Positions 1-8,006 of a stretch of 64,000 nt of DNA are shown piece after piece. The notes beneath the pieces are model-generated. The model was not told the DNA's origin. It did not search any database and saw only the letters and a list, made by a program, of their open reading frames with translations. Every line of letters starts with the position of its first letter. The first letter of the stretch is position 1. The DNA comes from Kocuria tytonicola (GTDB taxonomy: Bacteria; Actinomycetota; Actinomycetes; Actinomycetales; Micrococcaceae): NCBI RefSeq assembly GCF_003687455.1, contig NZ_PHOA01000001.1:1-64000 (forward strand), in the 5' to 3' direction. Position numbers and translations under genes: made by a program.

Positions 1-28
1 CGGGTGGGGTGTCCGTAGCGTGGAGGCC

Positions 29-1828
29 ATGAGCACACCAGCCTCGCGACCCACCCCGCCGTGGGACGCCACCGAACCCCTTCCCCCGGCCTCGGACGGC
101 ACCCGGCCGCTGCCGCCTGCGGAGACGGCGGCCGAGTCGGTGACCGCCACCGCCGAGCCATACGCCGACTCTCGGGACGTTTCCGGCGCACGGGGTGCGC
201 GCTCCACTGCCGAGACCACGCCCCGGGCCACCGCGCAAGCCGATCAGGTTGCGCAGGCCGATCAGGCCGCGCACTCCGCCGCCACCGCGAAGGGCCAGGC
301 CACCACGGATCTCCCGTCGGTGGGCTCCACCCGCGTGCTCTCCCGCGAGGACGCCGTGGAGCACCGCGCCCTGCCTCCCGTGGGCCGCCCGGAAGGTCTG
401 GCAGACCGGGGCGGCGTTCGCCCCGCGGACCGCGCGAGCCGCCCCGTGACCGGGGGCGACGACGCCGACGGCCTCGGCCAGGCGCCGACCGGAGAAAATG
501 TGCCGCCCGGCGGGCACGTGCCCGCGATCCGCGAGTGGCGCATGCTCTCCCCCAAGACCCTGTTCTTCGGTGCCCTGGACCTCGTGGTGGACGCGGCGCT
601 CAACACGGCGCTGCTGTGCCTGATCGGTGCACTGCTCGTGGCCGGTGTGACCACCGTCCCGGCGCTCGGTCTGGGCGTGCTGGTGCTGGCCGCCACGGTC
701 TACGTGATGGTGGCGGCGGTGTGGCTGGAACGGCGGCGCTCGGCGTCGTCGTTCGGTCTGGACATCCGCGACCCCCAGCGGCGCCGCACACCGCGCACGG
801 ACTGGGTGCGGATCCCCCACCAGATCTGGTTGGACGCCAGCGACGGCTCCCTGTGGCTGGGGATGCTGCACCTGACGATCACGTGCCTGCTGGGCTGGCT
901 CATGCTGGTGCCGTTCGTAGTGGCCGGGGCCGGGATCGCCGCCGCCACCACGCCGCTGTACATGCCGGCGGACTCCGTGGTGCGCACACTCATGGATCAG
1001 GCCGGCGACGTTCCCCCGTGGGCCCTGGTCGCGGGCTCGGTGCTCGCGGTGGTGCTCGGCATCCTGCTGGGCGTGCTGCTGACGCTGGCCCACCGCGGTC
1101 TCTCCGCGGGGCTGCTGCGCCAGAGCGAGGCCGCCCGGCTGCGCCGCGAGGCCATGGAGTCCGAGCGCCGCGCGGAGTACGAGTCCGCCGCGAAGGAGTC
1201 TGCGGTGCGCGGCGCGGAGACTGAGCGCTCCCGCATCGAGCGGGACCTGCACGACGGCGTCCAGCCCCAGCTGGTCTCGGTGGCCATGAACCTCTCGATG
1301 GCGAAGTCCAAGATCGACACGGACCCCGCGGCCGCGAAGGAGCTCGTGGCGGAGGCCCACGGCACCACCAAGGCCGCGATCACCGAGCTGCGTCGGCTCG
1401 CCCGCGGCTTCCACCCCGCGGTGCTGGAGGACCGGGGGCTCGACGCCGCCCTCTCCGCCGTCGCGGCGCAGGCCCCGTTCCCCGTGGACGTTGCCGTGAC
1501 CGTGCCGCGCCTGGACCCGCGCACGGAGGCCGCCGTCTACTTCGCGGTCTCGGAGAGCCTCACCAATGCGGTCAAGCACTCCGGTGCGCGCTCCGCGGAC
1601 GTGGCCGTGTCCGTGCAGGACGGCCCGGCTCCTGGAACCCGCGTGGTGGTGGCGGGGGTCCGCGACTCCGGCCGCGGCGGTGCCCAGGTGGTTCCGGGCG
1701 GTGGCCTCTCCGGCATCCGGGACCGGATCCGCTCCGCCGGGGGCAGGTTCTTCGTGAACTCCCCCGCGGGCGGGCCCACCGAGGTGATCGTGGAGCTGCC
1801 GCTCGGCAGCACCGGAGAGGAGAACTGA
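29..1828 (+). CDS. Two-component sensor histidine kinase (NarL/DesK class)
   Basis: Membrane sensor kinase that should phosphorylate the response regulator encoded 1 base downstream. From the ATG at 29 (a GTG at 20 in the same frame is possible; GGAGG lies only 2 bases before the ATG) the first ~170 residues are Pro/Ala-rich and look disordered. Four hydrophobic segments follow (about 185-360), resembling the putative-sensor domain found in actinobacterial kinases. The HisKA_3 dimerisation helix contains ERDLHDGVQPQL with phospho-acceptor His about residue 408. The HATPase N-box is ESLTNAVKHSG and the G-box GGGLSGIRDRI. The family is clear; the stimulus is unknown. Confidence 0.9.
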   Translation: MSTPASRPTPPWDATEPLPPASDGTRPLPPAETAAESVTATAEPYADSRDVSGARGARSTAETTPRATAQADQVAQADQAAHSAATAKGQATTDLPSVGSTRVLSREDAVEHRALPPVGRPEGLADRGGVRPADRASRPVTGGDDADGLGQAPTGENVPPGGHVPAIREWRMLSPKTLFFGALDLVVDAALNTALLCLIGALLVAGVTTVPALGLGVLVLAATVYVMVAAVWLERRRSASSFGLDIRDPQRRRTPRTDWVRIPHQIWLDASDGSLWLGMLHLTITCLLGWLMLVPFVVAGAGIAAATTPLYMPADSVVRTLMDQAGDVPPWALVAGSVLAVVLGILLGVLLTLAHRGLSAGLLRQSEAARLRREAMESERRAEYESAAKESAVRGAETERSRIERDLHDGVQPQLVSVAMNLSMAKSKIDTDPAAAKELVAEAHGTTKAAITELRRLARGFHPAVLEDRGLDAALSAVAAQAPFPVDVAVTVPRLDPRTEAAVYFAVSESLTNAVKHSGARSADVAVSVQDGPAPGTRVVVAGVRDSGRGGAQVVPGGGLSGIRDRIRSAGGRFFVNSPAGGPTEVIVELPLGSTGEEN

Positions 1829-1829
1829 G

Positions 1830-2486
1830 ATGCGCATCGTGATCGCCGAGGACGCCGTCCTGCTGCGCGCCGGACTGGTGCGCCTGCTCACAGACGCGGG
1901 GCACGACGTCGTCGCGGAGACGGATACCGCCGAGGGGCTCGTGAAGGCCGTGGAGGAGCACCGCCCGGACTTCGCCCTGGTGGACGTGCGGCTGCCGCCC
2001 TCGTTCAGCGACGAGGGGATCCGCGCCGCCGTGCTGATCCGCTCCGCCCACCCGGACGTGGCTGTCCTCGTGCTCTCGCAGTACGTGGAGGAGCGCTACG
2101 CGTCCGAACTGATCGCCTCGCGCCGCGAGGGCCTGGGCTACCTTCTCAAGGACCGCGTGGCGGACGTGGAGCAGTTTCTCGAGTCCGTGCAGACCGTCGG
2201 CTCCGGCGGCACCGTGCTGGACCCGGAGGTGCTCACGCAGATCCTGGTGCGCTCGCGGCGTCGTGAGGACCTGGAGCTGCTGACCCCGCGCGAGCGCGAG
2301 GTGCTGGGGCTCATGGCGCAGGGACTGTCCAACGCGTCCATCGCCGCGAACCTGTACCTCACCGAGTCGGCCGTGGAGAAGCACATCGGCTCAATCTTCG
2401 CCAAGCTCGGCGTCACCTCGGAGACCGGCAACCGCAGGGTTCTGGCCGTTCTCAAGTACCTCGGCTACTCGGACCACTCCCTCTAG
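1830..2486 (+). CDS. LuxR/NarL-family response regulator
   Basis: DNA-binding partner of the preceding kinase. The receiver domain begins MRIVIAEDAVLLRAG, with the probable phosphorylated Asp52 in ALVDVRLPP. The C-terminal LuxR helix-turn-helix spans about residues 150-210 and contains LTPREREVLGLMAQGLSN and ESAVEKHIGSIFAKL. The start is fixed by GGAGAGGAG inside the end of the kinase gene, and the two genes are separated by 1 base, so translation is probably coupled. The next gene follows within 8 bases, making a three-gene operon whose third product may be the sensed or regulated surface component. Confidence 0.93.
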   Translation: MRIVIAEDAVLLRAGLVRLLTDAGHDVVAETDTAEGLVKAVEEHRPDFALVDVRLPPSFSDEGIRAAVLIRSAHPDVAVLVLSQYVEERYASELIASRREGLGYLLKDRVADVEQFLESVQTVGSGGTVLDPEVLTQILVRSRRREDLELLTPREREVLGLMAQGLSNASIAANLYLTESAVEKHIGSIFAKLGVTSETGNRRVLAVLKYLGYSDHSL

Positions 2487-2494
2487 GACACGAC

Positions 2495-3784
2495 ATGAGC
2501 ACTCACACTCCCTCCCCGGCCACCCCGGATTCCGGTTCCCTGCCCGCGCAGGACCCCCGTCAGGACCGTCCCCTCCCCCGCGGCGAGCGCCGCGCGTGGA
2601 ACACCGCCACCGCCGTGGTGGGCGGCGTGGCCGCGATCGGCCTGCTGGTCGGCGGCGCGGGCGTCACCGGCGCACTCGCCCTGACGCAGGATCACAACGG
2701 GTCCTGGACCGCGCCCGCCGCCGTCAAGAGCATCCATGTGGACGCGGCCGACGCCGCCGTCTACGTCCACACCAGCGCCACCGCGGACCGCGTGCAGGTG
2801 CTGTGGTCCGAGGCCGGAATCAACATCCCGGACCGCGCGCCCTCCCCTTCCCTGCACGACGGCGCGCTGTCCCTCGACCTGGGCGCCGCAGCCAACGGCT
2901 GGGGTCTGGGAGGGTCCTCGAACCGCAGCGTCTCCGTCACCGTCCCCGAGGACTCCGCGCCGGTCTCCCTGGATCTTCAGGGCACCACTGACGCGCTCTC
3001 CGTGGAGGGCACGTTCAAGGACGTCGTCGCCAGCACGGACACCGGTTCGGTGGAGGCCAACGACCTGGAGGCCGCCACGGTGGACGCCCGATCCACGAAC
3101 GGGCGGGTGCTGCTGGACGGCGTGCACGTGAGCAACCGGCTGGACGCCCACACGGACAACGGCATGGTGCTCGTGGACACCCAGGGCACCTCCCCGAAGC
3201 GCGCCTCCATCACGGGGGGCTCCGGCTACTACGGCGTGACCATGCCCACCGCGGACTACTGGTACCCGCAGGGCAGCCAGAAGGACTTCACCGATCCGCG
3301 GCACCCGGCGACCACGGACCCGGTCGGCTCGGACCCGTCGGATCCCACGGACGACTCGTCCCTGGAGTACTACGGGACGTACGACTACAGCCCCCTGCCC
3401 TCCGAGGTCAGCACCCCGTCCCTGTTCGCGACGGCGGAGCCGTCCACCTCGGCCACGCCGCGGGCGACGTCGGGCGGGGGTACGCCCGCGAGCCCCAGCG
3501 CGTCGTCGAGCTCTGTTGCGTCGGAGAGGCCGCGGGCGACGTCGTCGACGACGCACGGGGCCGTGGAAGAGACAGGGCGCGGCCACGACGCGGACACCGT
3601 GTGCAAGGCCGCGCCGCGCGACAGGCCCTGCCTCTACCTCCAGGGCACGCCCATGAGCGTGAAGGACTCCGGGTGGATGAACGCGTGGCACGACGGCTGG
3701 CGCTCCCCCGGCACCAGGCAGGACCGCGACGACCAGCCGGAGCAAGACCTGTCCGAGTCCGGTTCACCGGCTCGCGAGAACTAG
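2495..3784 (+). CDS. Membrane-anchored DUF4097-like beta-helix protein
   Basis: 429-residue protein, third gene of the two-component operon. A cytoplasmic Pro-rich start is followed by one membrane helix (residues ~37-63). The exported part has short repeats ending in Val/Asp/Asn, such as SVEGTFKDVVASTDTGSVEAN and VLLDGVHVSNRLDAHTDNG, typical of DUF4097/adhesin-type beta-helices. The last ~150 residues are Ser/Thr/Pro/Asp-rich with no recognised domain. Similar proteins accompany envelope-stress kinases in Gram-positives, so a signalling or cell-envelope role is inferred. Catalytic residues are not evident. Confidence 0.7.
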   Translation: MSTHTPSPATPDSGSLPAQDPRQDRPLPRGERRAWNTATAVVGGVAAIGLLVGGAGVTGALALTQDHNGSWTAPAAVKSIHVDAADAAVYVHTSATADRVQVLWSEAGINIPDRAPSPSLHDGALSLDLGAAANGWGLGGSSNRSVSVTVPEDSAPVSLDLQGTTDALSVEGTFKDVVASTDTGSVEANDLEAATVDARSTNGRVLLDGVHVSNRLDAHTDNGMVLVDTQGTSPKRASITGGSGYYGVTMPTADYWYPQGSQKDFTDPRHPATTDPVGSDPSDPTDDSSLEYYGTYDYSPLPSEVSTPSLFATAEPSTSATPRATSGGGTPASPSASSSSVASERPRATSSTTHGAVEETGRGHDADTVCKAAPRDRPCLYLQGTPMSVKDSGWMNAWHDGWRSPGTRQDRDDQPEQDLSESGSPAREN

Positions 3785-3819
3785 AACTCCCGTCCGGGGC
3801 GTACGGGCTCCGGGCGGGT

Positions 3820-3858
3820 GCCCCGCGGCACCGCAGACCAGGCGGCCGCGGGGCTTTT
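3820..3858 (+). terminator. Intrinsic terminator of the two-component operon
   Basis: GCCCCGCGG at 3820-3828 pairs perfectly with CCGCGGGGC at 3846-3854 and is followed directly by TTTT. It lies 36 bases after the stop of the DUF4097-like gene and in front of the convergent minus-strand operon, so it probably separates the two. Confidence 0.8.
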
Positions 3859-3918
3859 GTCCGTTGAGAGACCCGCCGGGTACGGGCGCAGCCGGGAACG
3901 TGGACCGGCCCCCGCCTG

Positions 3919-4830
3919 CTACGGGCCCCAGACCCCCGCCTTGTAGTGGTTGGTGACGTCCTGCTGGGTGAAGCCGCGGTTGTAGACCGCCGCGAAGCCG
4001 ATGTTGCCCTTGAAGCACTCCGCCGACTTGGCGGGGGCGTCCGGCCAGGAGTCCACGCGGGCGCACCCGATCCGCCAGCGGGCAGGGGAATACGTCTCCA
4101 GCGTTCCGGTGGCAGGGGTGCTGCCCACGAGCACACCGTCCAGGTAGACCGAGGCGAAACCGGCGGCGGGATCCCGCGTGGCAACCACGTGGTGCCACTT
4201 GCCGTCCGCCACGGTCGCTGGGCTCTGGACACGCTCGAATCCGCCGGTGGCCGAGACGTAGTTGCTCATGTTCAGCTTGCCGGAGGCACCCACGTAGAGC
4301 TCGCGGTCGAACTTCAGTTCCTGGGGATACGTGTCGTTGTTCGTCAGGGCCATGAGGTTGCCCTGTGTACCCGTGGACTGGAACCACAGCTCCTGCGTGT
4401 ACGTCTGCGGCGGGGTCACGGACGTGGTGTTGCGCACGATTGAGGGGCTTTTCGTGTTCCCGGCGAACTCCAGGTAGCCCACGGTGTCGTGCTTGCACGC
4501 CGTGGCCGTGTTCCTGGGCGTCACGTAGGAGGAGGCGGTGCTGCTGTTGCTGCCATCCACCAGGTTCGTGGGCCTGGTCTCGTTGAACTGGTAGGCGAAG
4601 ACCCGCCCCGTCTCCTTGGTCAGCGCCTCGCGGCACGAGAAGAACGGCATGACGGTGCCCGAGTTGGCCGTGTTGTTGACCGCCGCGGTGAACCGCCCCA
4701 GGGTGCCGGGGGTGACCAGGGGGATGACCACCAGGGCCACCGTCACCAGCAGCCCGAGGGCCACCCGCAGCAGCCGAGCACGCTGCTCGGGGCTCTGCTT
4801 CCGCATGCTCTGCGATGAGGACTCGCTCAT
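3919..4830 (-). CDS. Secreted LamG/concanavalin-like protein with SipW-type signal
   Basis: 303-residue exported protein, last gene of the surface operon. Residues ~20-45 form a hydrophobic signal or anchor ending LGRFTAAVNNTANSG, which closely resembles the same place in the TasA-like protein of this operon (LGAYTASIKNDNNTAG). After it comes a LamG/laminin-G-like jelly roll: LEFAGNTKS, QELWFQSTG, KWHHVVATRDPA and ASVYLDGVLVGS are the standard strands. Four cysteines may form disulfides. The start ATG overlaps the stop of the upstream peptidase gene by ATGA. A carbohydrate- or protein-binding surface role is inferred. Confidence 0.8.
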   Translation of the reverse strand: MSESSSQSMRKQSPEQRARLLRVALGLLVTVALVVIPLVTPGTLGRFTAAVNNTANSGTVMPFFSCREALTKETGRVFAYQFNETRPTNLVDGSNSSTASSYVTPRNTATACKHDTVGYLEFAGNTKSPSIVRNTTSVTPPQTYTQELWFQSTGTQGNLMALTNNDTYPQELKFDRELYVGASGKLNMSNYVSATGGFERVQSPATVADGKWHHVVATRDPAAGFASVYLDGVLVGSTPATGTLETYSPARWRIGCARVDSWPDAPAKSAECFKGNIGFAAVYNRGFTQQDVTNHYKAGVWGP

Positions 4831-5867
4831 GCGGGGACCTCCTCCTTCTGGCGCGTGACGCGCTGGTGGATCCCGAAGAGCACGAACGGGCTTGCGCAGT
4901 ACAGCACCGCGCCCAGCCACCACCCCGGGGTCAGCTCCACCCGCGGGTAGAACGTGAACTTGCCGCCGTCGGAGGGTTCGTCCGCCCGGGCCATCCCGTC
5001 CGCACCCGTGGGCGCGAGGACGTCCGTGGCCGTGCCGCGGTCCTCCGCCGGTGCAACGCTCACCGGGAAGATGCCGGTGCTGACCACGTGGGCCTCGGCG
5101 AACGGGCCGTCCGCGTCCTGGTCCGTCTTCATGCTCAGCAGCTGGACCCCCAGCAGCGGCTGGACGATCACCACGGACAGTGCCACCCCGCAGAACAGCC
5201 CCAGCGCGCGGTACCGGAACTTCGCCCGTGGATCGCGCACGCGCACGGTCAGCAGCATGCTCACCAGCAGCACCACCAGCACGATGGGCAGCATCTTGGT
5301 GACCCACCCCATGACCGGTGCGACGACGACAGCGCGGCCCTCCAGGTTGCCCTGCACCACCCGTTCGGGGTCCGGCGTGCCATTGAGGTCGCCCTGGGTC
5401 TGGGCGGAGGCCCCGTCCACCGAGACCACCCGGTGCGTGTGGGTGGTTCCGCCCGTGGACGGCGCCACGGTCACGATGTCCCCGGCGTGCAGCTCCGCCA
5501 CCTCGGCGGGCTGGGTCACCACCAGGGATCCCACCGGCGCGGAGGTGCCCATGGACGCGGTCTCCATGATGTACGCGCGGTACCCGCCCAGCCCCAGCAC
5601 CACGCACAGGACCACGAACAGGCTCAGCACGACGGCGCCCACCCACCCGATGATCCGTGCCGTGCGTCCGCCGCGGGGCTGCGCGGCGTCGTCACCGTCC
5701 TCCGCCGTGTCGTCCTCGGGCCCGGGGACGCCCTCGGCCCCCGCCTCGGAATGTGCCGCAACGTCGTCGCCGACCCCGGGGGACCGTTCCTCGGGGTCGA
5801 CGACGGCCAGCGGTTCCGTGCGCGGGGCATCCGCGTCCGGCTCGTCCCGGGGAAGAGGTGACGACAT
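4827..5867 (-). CDS. Signal peptidase I, SipW/ER type (S26B)
   Basis: Membrane peptidase expected to cleave the signals of its two operon neighbours. The N-terminal ~70 residues are acidic and disordered. A membrane helix (IIGWVGAVVLSLFVVLCVVLG) leads into the Ser box ETASMGTSAPVGSLVV, and the second catalytic box reads THTHRVVSVDG. A His there instead of Lys is characteristic of the ER/archaeal/SipW subfamily rather than LepB. Three more hydrophobic segments follow, flanking an extracytoplasmic loop. Most SipW proteins are near 190 residues, so at 346 this one carries extra N- and C-terminal parts. It sits between its two presumed substrates. Confidence 0.85.
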   Translation of the reverse strand: MSSPLPRDEPDADAPRTEPLAVVDPEERSPGVGDDVAAHSEAGAEGVPGPEDDTAEDGDDAAQPRGGRTARIIGWVGAVVLSLFVVLCVVLGLGGYRAYIMETASMGTSAPVGSLVVTQPAEVAELHAGDIVTVAPSTGGTTHTHRVVSVDGASAQTQGDLNGTPDPERVVQGNLEGRAVVVAPVMGWVTKMLPIVLVVLLVSMLLTVRVRDPRAKFRYRALGLFCGVALSVVIVQPLLGVQLLSMKTDQDADGPFAEAHVVSTGIFPVSVAPAEDRGTATDVLAPTGADGMARADEPSDGGKFTFYPRVELTPGWWLGAVLYCASPFVLFGIHQRVTRQKEEVPA

Positions 5868-5886
5868 GGGGGCCTTTCCGTGGTCA

Positions 5887-5969
5887 CGCCGTCACCCGGC
5901 CGGTGGGCGGGGTGACGGCGACGTCGCTGATCGGTGGCAACGGCAAACGCCGGCGACCGGCGCCGGCGT
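5887..5969 (-). terminator. Two strong hairpins between TasA-like and peptidase genes
   Basis: CGCCGTCACCC (5887-5897) pairs perfectly with GGGTGACGGCG (5910-5920), and ACGCCGGCG (5947-5955) pairs with CGCCGGCGT (5961-5969). Both lie in the 122-base gap after the first gene of the operon. There is no T-run, so they are more likely an attenuator or mRNA-stabilising element favouring the structural protein than a full stop. Confidence 0.45.
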
Positions 5970-5989
5970 CTGCAGAGGTGCTCAGGGGA

Positions 5990-6622
5990 TCAGGCGGTGT
6001 ACGTCCAGGTCAGGGGCTGGGAGATGGTAACTCCCGCGTAGGTGTTGTCCGCGGAGACGGGCAGCGTGGTGGTGATCTTGTACGCGTTCGACGCTCCGGC
6101 CGCGGGTGCAGTGAGCGTGATCGGGGAGTTCGACTTGGCCGCGAGCTCCTTGGCCGTGCCCCTGAAGATCTCGGTGCCGTCCTGAGTGATGACCACGTTC
6201 ATGAGGCCGCACAGGTCGCCCTTGCCGGCAGCCACGGCGGGAGTCTGCGTGCAGGCCCCCGGGGTCAGCGTGGCGGCCTTGGCCGCGATGCTGCCGGTGT
6301 TCTTCAGGGTGATGTTGACCGTGGAGACGTCCCCGGGGGCCATCGTGGTCTTGCCGCCGTACTTGTTGATGGTGGCGCACGTGGCAACGTTGTTGGTCCC
6401 CTCGGAGCTGTCGCACGTCACGTTCGTGCCGTCCGCACCGGGCCCGGTCTCCTGCATGGTCAACCCGCCGGCGCCGGCGGTGTTGTTGTCGTTCTTGATC
6501 GACGCGGTGTACGCGCCCAGCGAGCCCGTGACCAGGCTGAGGACCAGCGCACCGGCGCCCAGGGTTGCCGGCACGAGCCACGCGATGGACTTCTTACGTT
6601 GGGGGGTGGACTCAGCGGTCAT
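5990..6622 (-). CDS. TasA/camelysin-like secreted protein (SipW-dependent type)
   Basis: 210-residue exported protein, first gene of the surface operon. The signal is PQRKKSIAWLVPATLGAGAL with hydrophobic core to about residue 36 and the SipW-type end GSLGAYTASIKNDNNTAG. The remainder is Thr/Ala/Gly-rich beta-sandwich-like sequence (MAPGDVSTVNITLKNTGS) resembling the TasA/CalY family, with four cysteines. The ATG at 6622 was chosen over 6640 because GAGAAG precedes it by about 8 bases. In Bacillus, TasA forms matrix fibres processed by SipW; a pilus- or fibre-like role here is inference from family and gene order. Confidence 0.75.
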   Translation of the reverse strand: MTAESTPQRKKSIAWLVPATLGAGALVLSLVTGSLGAYTASIKNDNNTAGAGGLTMQETGPGADGTNVTCDSSEGTNNVATCATINKYGGKTTMAPGDVSTVNITLKNTGSIAAKAATLTPGACTQTPAVAAGKGDLCGLMNVVITQDGTEIFRGTAKELAAKSNSPITLTAPAAGASNAYKITTTLPVSADNTYAGVTISQPLTWTYTA

Positions 6623-6663
6623 GTTCCGGGCTTCTCTCATGATTTTGCATTAGTAACATCTGA

Positions 6664-6692
6664 AGCGTAGCGCCTTACCTACCCAAAGTAAA
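6664..6692 (-). promoter_or_regulatory. Probable promoter of the TasA-like/peptidase/LamG operon
   Basis: Reading on the minus strand, TTTACT (6692-6687) is followed after exactly 17 bases by TACGCT (6669-6664). These are fair -35 and -10 elements about 40 bases before the TasA-like start, within an unusually AT-rich stretch for this genome (6641-6710). Confidence 0.45.
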
Positions 6693-6746
6693 TACGTCTG
6701 CATACACCTTTTCGGGCGTTCACGGTCCGGCCCGTAGCCTGGGGAC

Positions 6747-7970
6747 GTGTCTGTCCCCGCCGCCTCCCCCTCCATGGACCCCGCGCGCATCACCCGCGCG
6801 CGGATCGCCGCGTCCCTGCTGTTCCTCACGAACGGCGCGATCTTCTCGAACCTGCTGCCGCGGCTGCCGGAGATCAAGGACATGTTCGAGCTCTCCAACG
6901 CGATGTACGGGCTGGCACTGATCGCGTTTCCGATCGGCGGCGTGGTGGCCGGGCCGTTGCCCGCGCCCATCCTGCGGCGCTTCGGGACCGCCCGGACCGC
7001 GGCCGTGGGATCCGTGCTGCTGGCCACCGCGGTGTGCGTGGCCGGATCCGTACCGGTGCTGGCGGTGTTCGGCGCGGGGCTCTTCCTCGCCGGGGTGCTG
7101 GACGCCGTGGTGGACACCGCCCAGAACGCCCAGGGGCTGCGGGTGCAGCGGCTGGCCGGGACCTCCATGATCAACTCCATGCACGCCCTGTGGAGCGTGG
7201 GTGCCGTGATCGGCGGGCTCATGGGCACGGGCGCCGCGGCCCTGCACGTGCCATTCGTGTGGCACTTCCTCACCAGCGCGGTGCTGTTCTCCGCGGTCGC
7301 CGTGCTGGCCATGCGCTGGGCCGTGCCGGACGACCCCGACTCCCACGCCGCAGCCCAGGCCGAGAGCGTCCCCCTGGACACCGCCGGGCTCCCCCGCCTC
7401 CCGCGCGGCACCGGTGCCGCGCTGCTCGCCCTGCTGCCCATTGCCGTGATCGCCATGTCCGGGGTGCTCGTGGAGGACGTGGGGTCCAACTGGTCCGCCG
7501 TCTACCTCCGGGACGTCCTCTCCGCCCCCGTGGGCATGGTGGGCCTGGGGTACGTGAGCCTCGTGGGGGCGCAGTTCGTGGGCCGCATCCTGGGCGACCG
7601 GCTCATCGACGCCCTCGGCGCGGTGCTGGTCACCCGCATCGGCGGCGTGCTGATCCTCGTGGGACTCGGCGCCGTGGCCCTGGTCCCCGCCCCCTGGGTG
7701 GCTCTGGCGGGCTTCGCGCTCGCGGGCTTCGGCTGCGCCACCATGGTCCCCACCGCGTACGCCGCCGCGGACCGCGCACCGGGTCTGAAACCGGGCACCG
7801 GGCTCACGCTCGTGAGCTGGTGCATGCGCATCGTCTTCGTGATCTCCCCGCCCCTCGTGGGTCTCTTCGCCGACGCCGTGGGGCTGCGCACCGCGCTGTT
7901 CGTCTTCCCCTTCATGGGCGTGCTGGCGTTCCTCTTCGCGGGCGCACTGCGGGTGCGCGGCCGTTCCTGA
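6747..7970 (+). CDS. MFS transporter
   Basis: 407-residue major facilitator permease with about 12 hydrophobic segments. The first half starts ARIAASLLFLTNGAIFSNLLPRLPEIKDMF, the pattern of YbjJ/fucose-permease-like MFS proteins, followed by GPLPAPILRRFGT at the loop 2-3 position. The GTG at 6747 lies exactly 6 bases after TAGCCT (6735-6740) with no Shine-Dalgarno, suggesting a leaderless transcript; an ATG at 6774 is the alternative. It is divergent from the TasA-like operon and ends 36 bases before the P450. Substrate unknown. Confidence 0.88.
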   Translation: MSVPAASPSMDPARITRARIAASLLFLTNGAIFSNLLPRLPEIKDMFELSNAMYGLALIAFPIGGVVAGPLPAPILRRFGTARTAAVGSVLLATAVCVAGSVPVLAVFGAGLFLAGVLDAVVDTAQNAQGLRVQRLAGTSMINSMHALWSVGAVIGGLMGTGAAALHVPFVWHFLTSAVLFSAVAVLAMRWAVPDDPDSHAAAQAESVPLDTAGLPRLPRGTGAALLALLPIAVIAMSGVLVEDVGSNWSAVYLRDVLSAPVGMVGLGYVSLVGAQFVGRILGDRLIDALGAVLVTRIGGVLILVGLGAVALVPAPWVALAGFALAGFGCATMVPTAYAAADRAPGLKPGTGLTLVSWCMRIVFVISPPLVGLFADAVGLRTALFVFPFMGVLAFLFAGALRVRGRS

Positions 7971-8006
7971 GCGCAGCCCGTCAGCTCCCGGCCCCATACT
8001 GGAGGC

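Noticed and set aside
4831-5646. N-terminal extension of the LamG frame
   Set aside because: It is an out-of-frame reading of the signal peptidase gene; the ATGA overlap gives the real start at 4830.
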